DNA from: PALSA-968 sp964387075 | GTDB taxonomy: Bacteria; Bacteroidota; Bacteroidia; B-17B0; Aurantibacillaceae | Direction: 5' to 3' | DNA length: 64,000 nucleotides | Assembly: GCA_964387075.1 (NCBI GenBank) | Contig: CAYLVB010000010.1 | Coordinates: forward strand, 128,180-192,179 | Shown: positions 36,009 to 44,133 of the stretch, piece by piece | Layout of the letters: every line of letters begins with the position of its first letter | Numbering within the stretch: position 1 is the stretch's first letter | Notes under the pieces: generated by a model | Databases searched by the model: none | What the model was told of the DNA's origin: nothing | Seen by the model: only the letters and a program-made list of their open reading frames with translations | Program-made: the position numbers and the translations under genes

Positions 36009-37742
36009 TTAAAACGTGTTCACTACCCCAAAGTTGATCTTCCCCGTGCGGAAGTCGAAGGGATTTCCGAACTGGCTGCCTATCGCGTAGTTCATTTGAA
36101 AGATGCCGGCCTTTGTTTCAAAAGAAACTCCTGCACCAAAACTGTAAGGCGTGTCTGTACTATATTTTCCGAAAGAATTATTTTCATACCACGCGCCGTC
36201 GGCAAAAAGTATCAGCGCCGAGTTCTGCTCGAAAAGAAAACGATATTCCAAAGTACCTACCGCGTAACTGCTCGCGAAGATAGATTGTTCGTCAAAACCA
36301 CGCAGGGTCTTGAATCCGCCGATGCGGAATAATTCATTCTTGAAAAGCTGCGGGCTCATGATACTGCCACCCTGGCTGCCGACCTTGATGGTGCCGAATT
36401 TGGCGATGGGAATGTATACGGAGAAAATCCCCTCTCCCTGGTATTGCGTGCTTTTTAATTGGATGTTCTTGTAAAGTGTTTCACTCAATTTGTTGTTCTT
36501 TTTAATATCGCGATTACCCGCGCTGCCGCTCAATGTAAGCGAGATGCCGCTTCGGGGATTGAATTTGTAATCGAGCTTCTCATAAAAAAAACCAAGGCCA
36601 TACGCGTAGGTAGTGATATCGGCGTACTCGGGTAGAACCGTCAAACCGGCAAGCGAGGCGGTCGACAAAAGATTGGTGTTGCGCTGGCGGTAAAAAACTT
36701 TTACGTTGTTCAATCCATTGTACATATACTGCAAACCTACATTGTTCTGCACGTCAATAAAGGTGGTGTCACGTTTATAAATGGTCAAAGCGTAATCTGT
36801 ACCAACCGGGGTTTTGAACAAATAGGGGTAAGAAACAGATGTTTTAAAGTCTTGTGTTTGGAATTGCAAGCGCCTCCAGTTAAGATCGAAGAGTTCGCCG
36901 GCCTTAAAAATACTGTTGTGCAGGCGTATGCGCATGTCGCCGGTAAGAACGGTCTTCCCGTTCGGCTGCGGCTGAAGCCCCAAAATACCATCGAACTGGC
37001 TCGCGTTCTTTTTATCGAGAAAGAGAAAAAGTTTATTGTAAGTGTCGGTGATCTTTACTACCTGCGGCTTGTTCTCTTTTAAAAAGGGCAATTGCCTTAA
37101 TCGTTGCTGAACCTGCCGTATATAATGCTCGTTATAGGGGTCTCCCTGCCGGATGTGCAGGTAGTGATAAAGAAAATTCTTTTTGATGGTGGCATTGCCT
37201 TCAACGATAATACTGTCTAACTTGATGAAACGGTTCTTCTCGAGATGAAGCTGCGCGGATATTTCATCGCCGTTTATGGCCACGCTGTCCAGCCTCACGC
37301 GGGCGAATGGGTAGCCGTTATTATCGCACCAGGTAAGCAGTCTGTCCATCAGTTTCGCGGTTTGTGTGGGCGAGAATTTTGTTTTAGCGTACACTTTCTC
37401 ATGGAAGCCGGTGCGGCCCAGGATCTCCGCGTCTACATTCCCTTTTTTAAGAGAAGCCCATCGATACCCGGAACCGGTTCTCAGTACGGCTTTGCATTTG
37501 AGTGAATCGCAAAAGAAAGTATCGGTATAGGCCAGCAGGTATCCTTCGTTGCGCAGTTGAGAGAGAATACCCTGCACTTCTTTTTCAATTTCCTTTTTCG
37601 ATGCGTAAGAATTTTTAACCTTTAGTTTTCTTTGTACCGACGGATTATCGGTGATCTCGATAGCAAGAACGGGCTTGTTTTGGGCTTCCGCAAGAACGGA
37701 AAAGACCAGTAAAAAAAGCAAGTATTTAAGACGGGAGATCAA
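36009..37742 (-). CDS. BamA/TamA-family outer-membrane protein
   Basis: I start at the TTG at 37742, which gives a short signal peptide (ISRLKYLLFLLVFSVLAEAQ); the frame continues open upstream but overlaps the neighbouring methyltransferase gene. The 577-residue protein has two to three POTRA-like repeats (EIEKEVQGILSQLRNEGYLL near residue 50; VEGNATIKKNFLYHYLHIRQ near 185) and then a beta-barrel with GYGLGFFYEKLDYKFNPRSG and LFRIGGFKTLRGFDEQSIFA. The RGFDEQ motif is the Omp85 L6-like loop element. It belongs to the Omp85 superfamily that inserts or exports proteins across the outer membrane. A TACCTTTA box lies about 25 bp upstream of the start. Confidence 0.82.
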   Translation of the reverse strand: MISRLKYLLFLLVFSVLAEAQNKPVLAIEITDNPSVQRKLKVKNSYASKKEIEKEVQGILSQLRNEGYLLAYTDTFFCDSLKCKAVLRTGSGYRWASLKKGNVDAEILGRTGFHEKVYAKTKFSPTQTAKLMDRLLTWCDNNGYPFARVRLDSVAINGDEISAQLHLEKNRFIKLDSIIVEGNATIKKNFLYHYLHIRQGDPYNEHYIRQVQQRLRQLPFLKENKPQVVKITDTYNKLFLFLDKKNASQFDGILGLQPQPNGKTVLTGDMRIRLHNSIFKAGELFDLNWRRLQFQTQDFKTSVSYPYLFKTPVGTDYALTIYKRDTTFIDVQNNVGLQYMYNGLNNVKVFYRQRNTNLLSTASLAGLTVLPEYADITTYAYGLGFFYEKLDYKFNPRSGISLTLSGSAGNRDIKKNNKLSETLYKNIQLKSTQYQGEGIFSVYIPIAKFGTIKVGSQGGSIMSPQLFKNELFRIGGFKTLRGFDEQSIFASSYAVGTLEYRFLFEQNSALILFADGAWYENNSFGKYSTDTPYSFGAGVSFETKAGIFQMNYAIGSQFGNPFDFRTGKINFGVVNTF

Positions 37743-37770
37743 GCTTACAGATAACGCAATTAAAGGTAGC

Positions 37771-38358
37771 TTATTTTTGCAGAAGTGAAAAAAACAATTC
37801 GCGGCCTGCACGCGGCTTGATGGAATTCGTGCAAGGTTCCATTTTTTCGATGGTAAAATGCGACGAGAAAAGCGCCCGGTATTCTTCCTGGGTTCCCGGG
37901 AAGGGAGGGCCGGCTTCATTGGGAACGCTGGTGAAGAGCAGCCCCACCAGTTTGCCGCCCGGCTTTAGTAATTCTTTCATTTTTTTAGCGTAGGCAGGGC
38001 GAAGAGAGGGATCTAGGGCGCAAAAAAAGGTTTGTTCAATAATGAGGTCGTATCTTTTATTGTGAGCAAAAAAATCTTCCGTATAAAGTGTAGCCATGTG
38101 ATGCAACTCCACCCGTTTGCGAAAATTGGCGATGGCTTCCGGAGCGTAATCGAGGATGCTTACCGAGGTGAAACCGTTCTCCAGTAAGTATTCACCCTCA
38201 TAGCAATTTCCCGCACCCGGCACAAGGATGGAGATATTCTTGTCGGGCAAAGTATCGAAATACGCTTTCAGCGGTGTTGAGACAGAGCCCAGGTCCCAAC
38301 CTGTATTGTTTTCCTTGTATCGCGCGTTCCAGAATTGCGCGTTGAGTTCCTCAGTCAT
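37771..38358 (-). CDS. TPMT-family SAM-dependent methyltransferase
   Basis: The 195-residue protein begins MTEELNAQFWNARYKENNTG, then GWDLGSVSTPLKAYFD, the standard thiopurine-methyltransferase N-terminus (W-x-x-R/Y...G-W-D). SAM binding is by ISILVPGAGNCYEGEYLLEN near residue 40 and the acidic LDYAPEAIANFRKR. The substrate of bacterial members includes selenium, thiol or halide compounds; it cannot be chosen here. Its start codon overlaps the yggS stop by one base (TAATG-type), so it is coupled to yggS in a long minus-strand operon. Confidence 0.88.
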   Translation of the reverse strand: MTEELNAQFWNARYKENNTGWDLGSVSTPLKAYFDTLPDKNISILVPGAGNCYEGEYLLENGFTSVSILDYAPEAIANFRKRVELHHMATLYTEDFFAHNKRYDLIIEQTFFCALDPSLRPAYAKKMKELLKPGGKLVGLLFTSVPNEAGPPFPGTQEEYRALFSSHFTIEKMEPCTNSIKPRAGRELFFSLLQK

Positions 38359-39032
38359 TATTTGCTATAGTCTCTTTCTCCGAAAATACTGCTGCCCACC
38401 CGCACCATGGTTGAACCTTCTTCGATAGCGATCTTCAGATCGGAACTCATGCCCATGGATAAAGTTTCAAGTTTCAAGTTCGAAGTTTCGGGTTCCCGGC
38501 GAAGTTTTTGAAAAAAAGCATGCAGCGAATTGAATTCAGCCCTGATCTGCTTGTCATTGTTCGTATTCGTGGCCATACCCATCAATCCAACGATCTTGAT
38601 GTTCTTCAGCTTCTGAAAATCTTCCGTCTTCAAATATCCCTCACATTCCTCAAAGCTGAAACCGAATTTGGTCTCTTCTTTGGCAATATAGATCTGCAAA
38701 AGGCAATCGATCACACGCTTGTTCTTCAGCGCCTGTTTGTTTATTTCCTCAAGCAATTTCGAACTGTCTACGGCGTGTATCAAATGCACGAAAGGCGCTA
38801 TGTATTTTACCTTATTGGTTTGTAAATGACCAATGGCGTGCCAGCGTATGTCTTTTGGTAAAAGCGTTTCCTTTTCGGCCAGCTCCTGGGCGTAGTTCTC
38901 TCCAAAGTCGCGCTGCCCGGCCTCGTAGGCTTCTTGTATTTGCTCAAGAGGCTTGGTCTTGGAAACGGCGATCAGCGTAACATGTGCCGGTAATTGCGAC
39001 TTAATATAGGCTAGATTTTCTTTTATATTCAT
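38358..39032 (-). CDS. yggS: YggS/PROSC-family pyridoxal-phosphate homeostasis protein
   Basis: The 224-residue protein carries VTLIAVSKTKPLEQIQEAYE, where the Lys of VSKTKP binds PLP, and GQRDFGENYAQELAEKETLL. IRWHAIGHLQTNKVKYI and the C-terminal SMGMSSDLKIAIEEGSTMVR followed by IFGERDY are the phosphate-binding and end motifs. It is a non-enzymatic PLP-binding TIM-barrel fold that balances B6 vitamers and amino-acid pools. It lies in a six-gene minus-strand operon and overlaps the preceding GldN-like gene by 4 bp. Confidence 0.94.
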   Translation of the reverse strand: MNIKENLAYIKSQLPAHVTLIAVSKTKPLEQIQEAYEAGQRDFGENYAQELAEKETLLPKDIRWHAIGHLQTNKVKYIAPFVHLIHAVDSSKLLEEINKQALKNKRVIDCLLQIYIAKEETKFGFSFEECEGYLKTEDFQKLKNIKIVGLMGMATNTNNDKQIRAEFNSLHAFFQKLRREPETSNLKLETLSMGMSSDLKIAIEEGSTMVRVGSSIFGERDYSK

Positions 39033-39958
39033 TTTTTGCCGGGAGTATCAGAAAAAGGTTTCCTGCCAAATAACCAGGCAAGGTGTTCCGTTTCTATCAT
39101 GTCGATCTCAATTCTTTCTGCTTCCAGCGCGGCTTCTTCCGCAGTTTTTGTATATGCGGCTATCGAGCGGTCAAAAACGTTCAGCTCTTTATAGATCTGT
39201 GAAGTGAAATGCCTGTATAAAAAAACTTCGTCGAGATTGGTAATGGCCGGGTTGTGCTTCTCATGGGCTTCCTGTTTTGCCAGCACTTTTCTCAGGGCCG
39301 GGTAATACAGCCAGCCAAAACCAATACTTTCCTCATCCTGGGTCTCCTGTTGTCTCAATATCGGGTATAGGCCAACAATACGTACTTCCGCTTTGTTTTT
39401 TGTCTCATCAAAGAACCAATCCTCTTTCACGCGGTAAGAAATGACCTCGTAACGAACACCGGAAAAATTTAATTTGATATCCGACTTCGTACGGGCATTC
39501 TGAAATTCCTCATCCCTGTATAAGACAAGGGAATCGGTTTGAATGAGATCGTATAAAATTTGGTATAGGTCAGGGTTATTGAACAACACCGGGTTTTTCT
39601 CTTTGTAAACATTTCTCCACACTCTTTTCATCACCACAATGTCGTTTTCTTTTAAGGGTGTATAATTAAAATAACCATCCTTATTCCTGGTTAATGAATC
39701 AACAGTAACTACGTGCTCAATATGTATCTTTCCTGTAGAGTCCCAAATATCCCATTTTCCAATACGCAGATTATCTTTAAGATTACCTTCCGCCATCTTA
39801 TGTCCGTTCGGGTAATGCGAAACATATTTTCCGTCGAACAGTCCGTTCCGGGTGTGATACTCTACCTTGATCTTTTTATCCTGGTACACATGCTTTTTAT
39901 GCTGCCCGAAAACGAAGGCGCTGAGCAGTAAAAGGATATTAAGAAAAAGGATCCTCAT
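39029..39958 (-). CDS. GldN/PorN-like protein with N-terminal YwqK/MORN-type repeats
   Basis: The 309-residue protein has a signal peptide (MRILFLNILLLLSAFVFGQ), then residues 24-72 with YwqK/MORN-like strands (NGLFDGKYVSHYPNGHKMAE and GNLKDNLRIGKWDIWDSTGK). The remaining 230 residues resemble the T9SS/gliding protein GldN (PorN): KRVWRNVYKEKNPVLFNNPD, YRVKEDWFFDETKNKAEVRI, FGWLYYPALRKVLAKQEAHE and RHFTSQIYKELNVFDRSIAA. GldN is a periplasmic ring component binding GldK in the T9SS. The fusion to antitoxin/MORN-like repeats is unusual. Its start overlaps the DUF1015 gene stop and its stop overlaps yggS. Confidence 0.7.
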   Translation of the reverse strand: MRILFLNILLLLSAFVFGQHKKHVYQDKKIKVEYHTRNGLFDGKYVSHYPNGHKMAEGNLKDNLRIGKWDIWDSTGKIHIEHVVTVDSLTRNKDGYFNYTPLKENDIVVMKRVWRNVYKEKNPVLFNNPDLYQILYDLIQTDSLVLYRDEEFQNARTKSDIKLNFSGVRYEVISYRVKEDWFFDETKNKAEVRIVGLYPILRQQETQDEESIGFGWLYYPALRKVLAKQEAHEKHNPAITNLDEVFLYRHFTSQIYKELNVFDRSIAAYTKTAEEAALEAERIEIDMIETEHLAWLFGRKPFSDTPGKK

Positions 39959-41202
39959 TCGCCAAGACTGTAAACTACAAGTCCGCTCCGTATTTTGGGT
40001 TCTACCCAGGTGGTTTTTGGGGGCATGATGCCATTGATATCCGCAATATGCTTTAGGTCGGTCATACTCACCGGGAAAAGCCCGAACGCAATTTGATATT
40101 TACCCGAATCTACCTGCGCTTTCAATTCTTCCATGCCCTTTACGCCCGGCACAAATGCAACACGTTTATTGGTACGAAGGTCTTCAATTCCTAAAATTGG
40201 CGCGAGGATATGATCGGATAAAATAGACGCGTCCAGATTCTTCACCGCGTTACCTGTACCGCAGATCTCGGGCTTGGCTTTCAGTTCGTACCATTTTCCA
40301 TCTACATACATACTGAACTTATGTTTGTGCTCAGGCTTGTACAGATTTTGGTTGTGGGGCAGCAACCGAAATTTCTCCTTTATTTTTTCCAGCAGTTCAG
40401 GGATCTTGTAACCATTCAGGTCAGTGACTACCCGGTTAAAATCAAAGACCTTCAATTGGTTCTCGGAAAAGAAAATACCGAGGTAATAATTATAGCTTTC
40501 TTTTCCCGTGTGGTTGGGATTTTTTTCTTTTATAGAACGCGCCAAACTTGAAGAAGAGGCGGAACGGTGGTGCCCGTCGGCAATATAAATGGCGTTCATT
40601 TTCTCAAAAGCTTTGCGGATCGTGTCTACGTTCTTTTTATCACCAATGATCCAGAGCTTATGGCGCACCCGGTCTGTGGTTGTGAAATCGTAAGCCGGGT
40701 GTTTCACCAGGTAGTAATTGATCAGGTCTTCGATCACCGCGTTATCGGGATAAAAGAATAGTACGGGTTCTGCATTGAAGTCGCAAACCTCGAGATAATC
40801 TTTCAGTTTTTCCTCCCGGTCCTTCAATGTTTGTTCGTGCTTTTTGATCACGCCGTTCTCGTAATCCTCTACCGAACTGCAGCCGATGATGCCGGTATAG
40901 ATATTCCCCGCCTTCACCTGCTGGTACAAATAATAACTGGGTTTGTGGTCTCGAATGAAGATCTCGTCCTTCAAAAAGTCAAGGAACTTTGCCTTGGTTT
41001 TCTTCAAGCGTTCCGGCGAACCGGGTTTGCTTCTCTTGGCGCTATCAAAATCAGGATTGATGATGTGCAGGAAAGAATAAGGATTGGTATCCAGTTTATG
41101 TTTCAGGATCTCTTTTTTGTAATTATCGGCGCTGCGGGTAACCACCATATGCACCTTATCGGCAGCGGGACGAATACCTTTAAAGGGAATGATGCTGGCC
41201 AT
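39955..41202 (-). CDS. DUF1015-family protein
   Basis: The 415-residue protein starts MASIIPFKGIRPAADKVHMV, then NPYSFLHIINPDFDS, standard for DUF1015. A central conserved block YIADGHHRSASSSSLARSIK (about residues 206-225) contains the family's ADGHHR, and LDASILSDHILAPILGIED is another. Function is not established, although it is suspected to be an enzyme acting with amino-acid or B6 metabolism, which fits the neighbouring yggS gene. Its start is 3 bp from the stop of the SPOR-like gene and its stop overlaps the GldN-like gene by 4 bp. Confidence 0.85.
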   Translation of the reverse strand: MASIIPFKGIRPAADKVHMVVTRSADNYKKEILKHKLDTNPYSFLHIINPDFDSAKRSKPGSPERLKKTKAKFLDFLKDEIFIRDHKPSYYLYQQVKAGNIYTGIIGCSSVEDYENGVIKKHEQTLKDREEKLKDYLEVCDFNAEPVLFFYPDNAVIEDLINYYLVKHPAYDFTTTDRVRHKLWIIGDKKNVDTIRKAFEKMNAIYIADGHHRSASSSSLARSIKEKNPNHTGKESYNYYLGIFFSENQLKVFDFNRVVTDLNGYKIPELLEKIKEKFRLLPHNQNLYKPEHKHKFSMYVDGKWYELKAKPEICGTGNAVKNLDASILSDHILAPILGIEDLRTNKRVAFVPGVKGMEELKAQVDSGKYQIAFGLFPVSMTDLKHIADINGIMPPKTTWVEPKIRSGLVVYSLGE

Positions 41203-41204
41203 TC

Positions 41205-41582
41205 TTACTTATTGGGTTTGATCTTGCTTTTGATGATAAAAGCGTTGGGAAACTCGGGCTGGATCTTTTTCAGGATCTCGTGAGCGTCCACGCGCGTTTT
41301 AAAATTTCCTACAACGATCACAAAATTGGGTTGCTTGTAATCTTCGTAAGCAAGTATGTCGGGGTACTTTGCCGAGAATTTCTGTTTCACTTCGCGGGCA
41401 GCGGTCTTATCAATGCCAAAATGTATCTTGATGCGGTAACCGTCATACTCACCATCCGTTTTTCGGTGAAACTCGGAGTTCTTATCGCTCAGCATTTTCA
41501 GCTTGGCTTCGGCATCGGCCGATGACTGGGCAAAAACACCGAAACCAAGAGCGGTAAAGAGTATGAATAATAAGTTTCTCAC
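41205..41582 (-). CDS. small exported SPOR-like protein
   Basis: I place the start at the GTG at 41582: the product then starts VRNLLFILFTALGFGVFAQS, a signal peptide, and is 125 residues. A longer in-frame start would overlap the divergent mqnD gene and read through the promoter. The rest has YDGYRIKIHFGIDKTAAREV and FVIVVGNFKTRVDAHEILKK, the beta-alpha pattern of a SPOR domain (GxF/Y...A...L), which usually binds peptidoglycan. It is the first gene of the minus-strand operon ending with the BamA/TamA-like gene. Confidence 0.72.
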   Translation of the reverse strand: MRNLLFILFTALGFGVFAQSSADAEAKLKMLSDKNSEFHRKTDGEYDGYRIKIHFGIDKTAAREVKQKFSAKYPDILAYEDYKQPNFVIVVGNFKTRVDAHEILKKIQPEFPNAFIIKSKIKPNK

Positions 41583-41586
41583 TACG

Positions 41587-41594
41587 CAAAAGTA
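41587..41594 (-). promoter_or_regulatory. -7 promoter box of the minus-strand operon 41582-36009
   Basis: On the minus strand the sequence TACTTTTG matches TAnnTTTG exactly. It ends 4 bp before the GTG at 41582, so the transcript would begin at or next to that codon, giving an almost leaderless mRNA. This decides the GTG start. Confidence 0.6.
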
Positions 41595-41624
41595 TGCACT
41601 AAAAATCGCATTTTTGTATTTTAA

Positions 41625-42482
41625 ATGGAAAAAACGAAGATAAGCCTGGGTTTTTCGCCTTGTCCGAATGACTGTTTCATGTTCGACGCCCTTATCCATG
41701 GCAAAATTGATACCAAAGGTCTTGTTTTTGAGCCCGTAATTGAAGATGTTGAAACCCTCAACCGCATGGCATTTGCAGGCAAACTGGATGTTACCAAGTT
41801 AAGTTATCATGCCTTTGCCCATTTAACGGGTGTTTACCAATTACTTACTTCGGGCAGCGCTTTGGGCTTCAATTGTGGTCCGCTTTTGACAGGACTTCCG
41901 GCAACAGTTGAGCGTATCGAAAAAAGCCCGGAAATTTTAGCTTCTTTAACAGTTGCCATTCCCGGAAAGTACACCACGGCTAATTTTTTGCTTTCACTGG
42001 CCTACCCGCAGTTAAAGCATAAAGCAGAGTTGGTCTTTTCTGAAATAGAAGGCGCTTTGCTTAGCGGTAAGGTCGACCTGGGGCTCATCATCCACGAGAA
42101 TCGCTTTACTTACCTGCAAAAAGGGTTGGCTAAGGTAATGGACCTTGGTGAGTGGTGGGAGAAGGAAACACAAACTGCTATCCCGCTTGGTGGCATTGTG
42201 GTGAACAGGAATTTACCGGGTGAGACAAAGCTGCTGGTAAATGAATTGATCAAGAAAAGTGTGGAATACGCTTTTGCAAACCCGGCTGATGTACTGGGAT
42301 TTGTGAAACAGCATGCGCAGGAAATGGATGAAAAGGTAATGAAGCAACACATCGATCTTTATGTAAATAAATTCTCGATCGACCTTGGCGAAGTGGGAAG
42401 GAAAGCGGTGAACGATCTTTTTGACCGGGCCGTGAAGGAAAAGATCATCGCGCAAAAACCTAAGGACCTTTTTGTAAAATAA
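41625..42482 (+). CDS. mqnD: 1,4-dihydroxy-6-naphthoate synthase (futalosine pathway)
   Basis: The 285-residue protein starts EKTKISLGFSPCPNDCFMFD, where SPCPND is the MqnD signature, then VETLNRMAFAGKLDVTKLSY and FLLSLAYPQLKHKAELVFSE. LGLIIHENRFTYLQKGLAKV is the catalytic-cleft part with the conserved His. MqnD converts cyclic dehypoxanthinylfutalosine into 1,4-dihydroxy-6-naphthoate, so this organism should make menaquinone by the futalosine route; this agrees with menG at 27955 being retained for the last methylation. It starts a plus-strand gene set and abuts the next gene with no gap. Confidence 0.93.
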   Translation: MEKTKISLGFSPCPNDCFMFDALIHGKIDTKGLVFEPVIEDVETLNRMAFAGKLDVTKLSYHAFAHLTGVYQLLTSGSALGFNCGPLLTGLPATVERIEKSPEILASLTVAIPGKYTTANFLLSLAYPQLKHKAELVFSEIEGALLSGKVDLGLIIHENRFTYLQKGLAKVMDLGEWWEKETQTAIPLGGIVVNRNLPGETKLLVNELIKKSVEYAFANPADVLGFVKQHAQEMDEKVMKQHIDLYVNKFSIDLGEVGRKAVNDLFDRAVKEKIIAQKPKDLFVK

Positions 42483-43607
42483 ATGGGAAAGAGGATCTTC
42501 TATATTTTCTTACTGGTCGTCGGCCTCAAGATATCGTATTTTTTATTCTATAAGATCTGTTACTCGAACTTTGAAGAGGCGCGGGTAGAGTGGAAGCGCG
42601 ACATGATCACGCTCTTTTTTAACAGCGATTCCGGTTGGTATGAGCGCATTGCTACCACGGGATACCCGACGATCGAAAAGCCGGAGGATATCGGGCATAC
42701 AAAGGAAAATAAATACTACCAGACCGAGTGGGCCTTTTTCCCGGTGTACCCGCTCACGGTAAAAGCCGTGATGTGGTTGACAGGTTGGGATTTCCGGCAT
42801 GCTGCTTTTCCGTTGTCGCTCATCTATTGTTTTCTCTGCCTGGTCTCGTTCTATTTTCTAAATATAAAAGTATTGAATGCTACCGAAGAAAAGGCCTTCT
42901 TCCGCACCTTCGTTTTCGCGCTGCTGCCTTTTAATTATTATTTTTCCATGTATTATACCGAGGCTTTGTTCTTTACACTGATGGCCTGGTGTTTTATTTT
43001 TATAAAGGAAGACAAGTTGTGGGCGCTGTCTCTCTTGCTCATTCCGCTTGCGGTCATTCGCGCTAACGGACTCGTGATCTGTCTTCCGCTCTGGCTCTAT
43101 TTCCTGGAAACACGCGGAAAAACTTTGTTCAGGTGGGATATGGCTACTTTTTGGAAAAGTTTTTATTTCATTACGGCTCCTTTGGCATTTGCTGCGTATT
43201 GTATCTATCAAAAACAAATGACCGGGATGTATTTTGCCTTCTCCGCCGCACAAGCCGGCTGGTATCGCGAAAGTATGTTGCCTTTCCTCTCCTTATTCCG
43301 AACCGGCGACCTCGCCTCACAATTCAATTCCATCTATATTTTGGTTTATGTAACGGCAATTGTTATTTGTCGGAAGAAATTCCCGCTCAGTCTCAATGTT
43401 CTTCTCTGGATCAGCATCATACTTCCGCTTTGTTCGGGTTCTACCATCGCGGTGCAGCGCTACATAGTTCCCGTTTTTCCTTTCACCATCATCATTTGCG
43501 ATCTTTTGGAAAGAATAAAGTTTCGAAAAATGGTTTGGCCGCTTTTACTTGTTTTGCACTTCGCTACTTTCTATCTTTGGATCATCTCTCACCCCTTAAG
43601 CATGTAG
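42483..43607 (+). CDS. PIG-V-like membrane mannosyltransferase
   Basis: The 374-residue protein has about nine hydrophobic segments and an early extracytoplasmic loop with NSDSGWYERIATTGYPTIE (D-x-x-W/Y like the catalytic D-S-x-W-Y of PIG-V/GT-C enzymes) and EWAFFPVYPLTVKAVMWLTG, both typical of GPI mannosyltransferase-II-like proteins of bacteria. The final part ends with a soluble tail. GT-C enzymes use polyprenyl-phosphate sugars on the outer face of the membrane. The acceptor is unknown. It begins directly after the mqnD stop and ends 1 bp before the GNAT gene, so it is in the same operon. Confidence 0.78.
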   Translation: MGKRIFYIFLLVVGLKISYFLFYKICYSNFEEARVEWKRDMITLFFNSDSGWYERIATTGYPTIEKPEDIGHTKENKYYQTEWAFFPVYPLTVKAVMWLTGWDFRHAAFPLSLIYCFLCLVSFYFLNIKVLNATEEKAFFRTFVFALLPFNYYFSMYYTEALFFTLMAWCFIFIKEDKLWALSLLLIPLAVIRANGLVICLPLWLYFLETRGKTLFRWDMATFWKSFYFITAPLAFAAYCIYQKQMTGMYFAFSAAQAGWYRESMLPFLSLFRTGDLASQFNSIYILVYVTAIVICRKKFPLSLNVLLWISIILPLCSGSTIAVQRYIVPVFPFTIIICDLLERIKFRKMVWPLLLVLHFATFYLWIISHPLSM

Positions 43608-43608
43608 T

Positions 43609-44100
43609 ATGACCACCTACCGCGATGCAACCTTAAAAGATCTTCCCGCGATTGTAGGAACATACAATTCCACAATTCCCACCCGTATGGTGACAGCTGA
43701 TCTTGAGCCTGCTTCGGTAGAAAGCAAGGTAGCCTGGTTCAGCCTGCACAATCCAAAAACACGCCCGCTTTGGGTTGTTGAGTATCATGGCGAGTACGCC
43801 GGCTGGATCAGTTTCACTGATTTCAAGAGTCGGCATGCCTATCACAAAACCGCCGAGCTTGGTATTTACCTCGAGACGAAGTTCAGGGGCAAAGGTCTTG
43901 GCGACGCCTGTTTGCAATATGCTATTGAAAGATCTCCTTCGCTTGAGATAACGAACCTCACCGGTTTTATCTTTGGCCATAACGAGCCGAGCCTGCGTCT
44001 TTTTTACAAACACGGCTTTGAAAAATGGGCGCACATGCCGGGCATTTGCGACATGGAAGGCATCCTGCGCGACGTTATTATCCTTGGCAGAAAAGTGTAA
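43609..44100 (+). CDS. phosphinothricin-acetyltransferase-like GNAT protein
   Basis: The 163-residue protein starts TTYRDATLKDLPAIVGTYNS, with WFSLHNPKTRPLWVVEYHGE and YAGWISFTDFKSRHAYHKTA, as in the Bar/Pat/YncA branch of GNAT enzymes (W-x-x-F...R-x-A-Y). The acetyl-CoA binding motif is ELGIYLETKFRGKGLGDACL. Members acetylate phosphinothricin, methionine sulfone or related amino acids. It follows the mannosyltransferase by 1 bp. A 7-bp inverted repeat separates it from the M1 peptidase gene. Confidence 0.88.
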   Translation: MTTYRDATLKDLPAIVGTYNSTIPTRMVTADLEPASVESKVAWFSLHNPKTRPLWVVEYHGEYAGWISFTDFKSRHAYHKTAELGIYLETKFRGKGLGDACLQYAIERSPSLEITNLTGFIFGHNEPSLRLFYKHGFEKWAHMPGICDMEGILRDVIILGRKV

Positions 44101-44106
44101 TGCCAA

Positions 44107-44127
44107 AAAGGTATTATTTGTACCTTT
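44107..44127 (+). promoter_or_regulatory. 7-bp inverted repeat before the M1 peptidase gene
   Basis: AAAGGTA pairs perfectly with TACCTTT around a 7-nt loop. It ends 6 bp before the GTG at 44134, with ggag between. It may be a terminator of the GNAT gene, an operator, or a leader hairpin; T run is absent. Confidence 0.35.
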
Positions 44128-44133
44128 ATAGGA

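Noticed and set aside
37743..37919. N-terminal extension of the BamA/TamA-like gene into the methyltransferase gene
   Set aside because: It would overlap the neighbouring gene by more than 140 bp and place the signal peptide internally.
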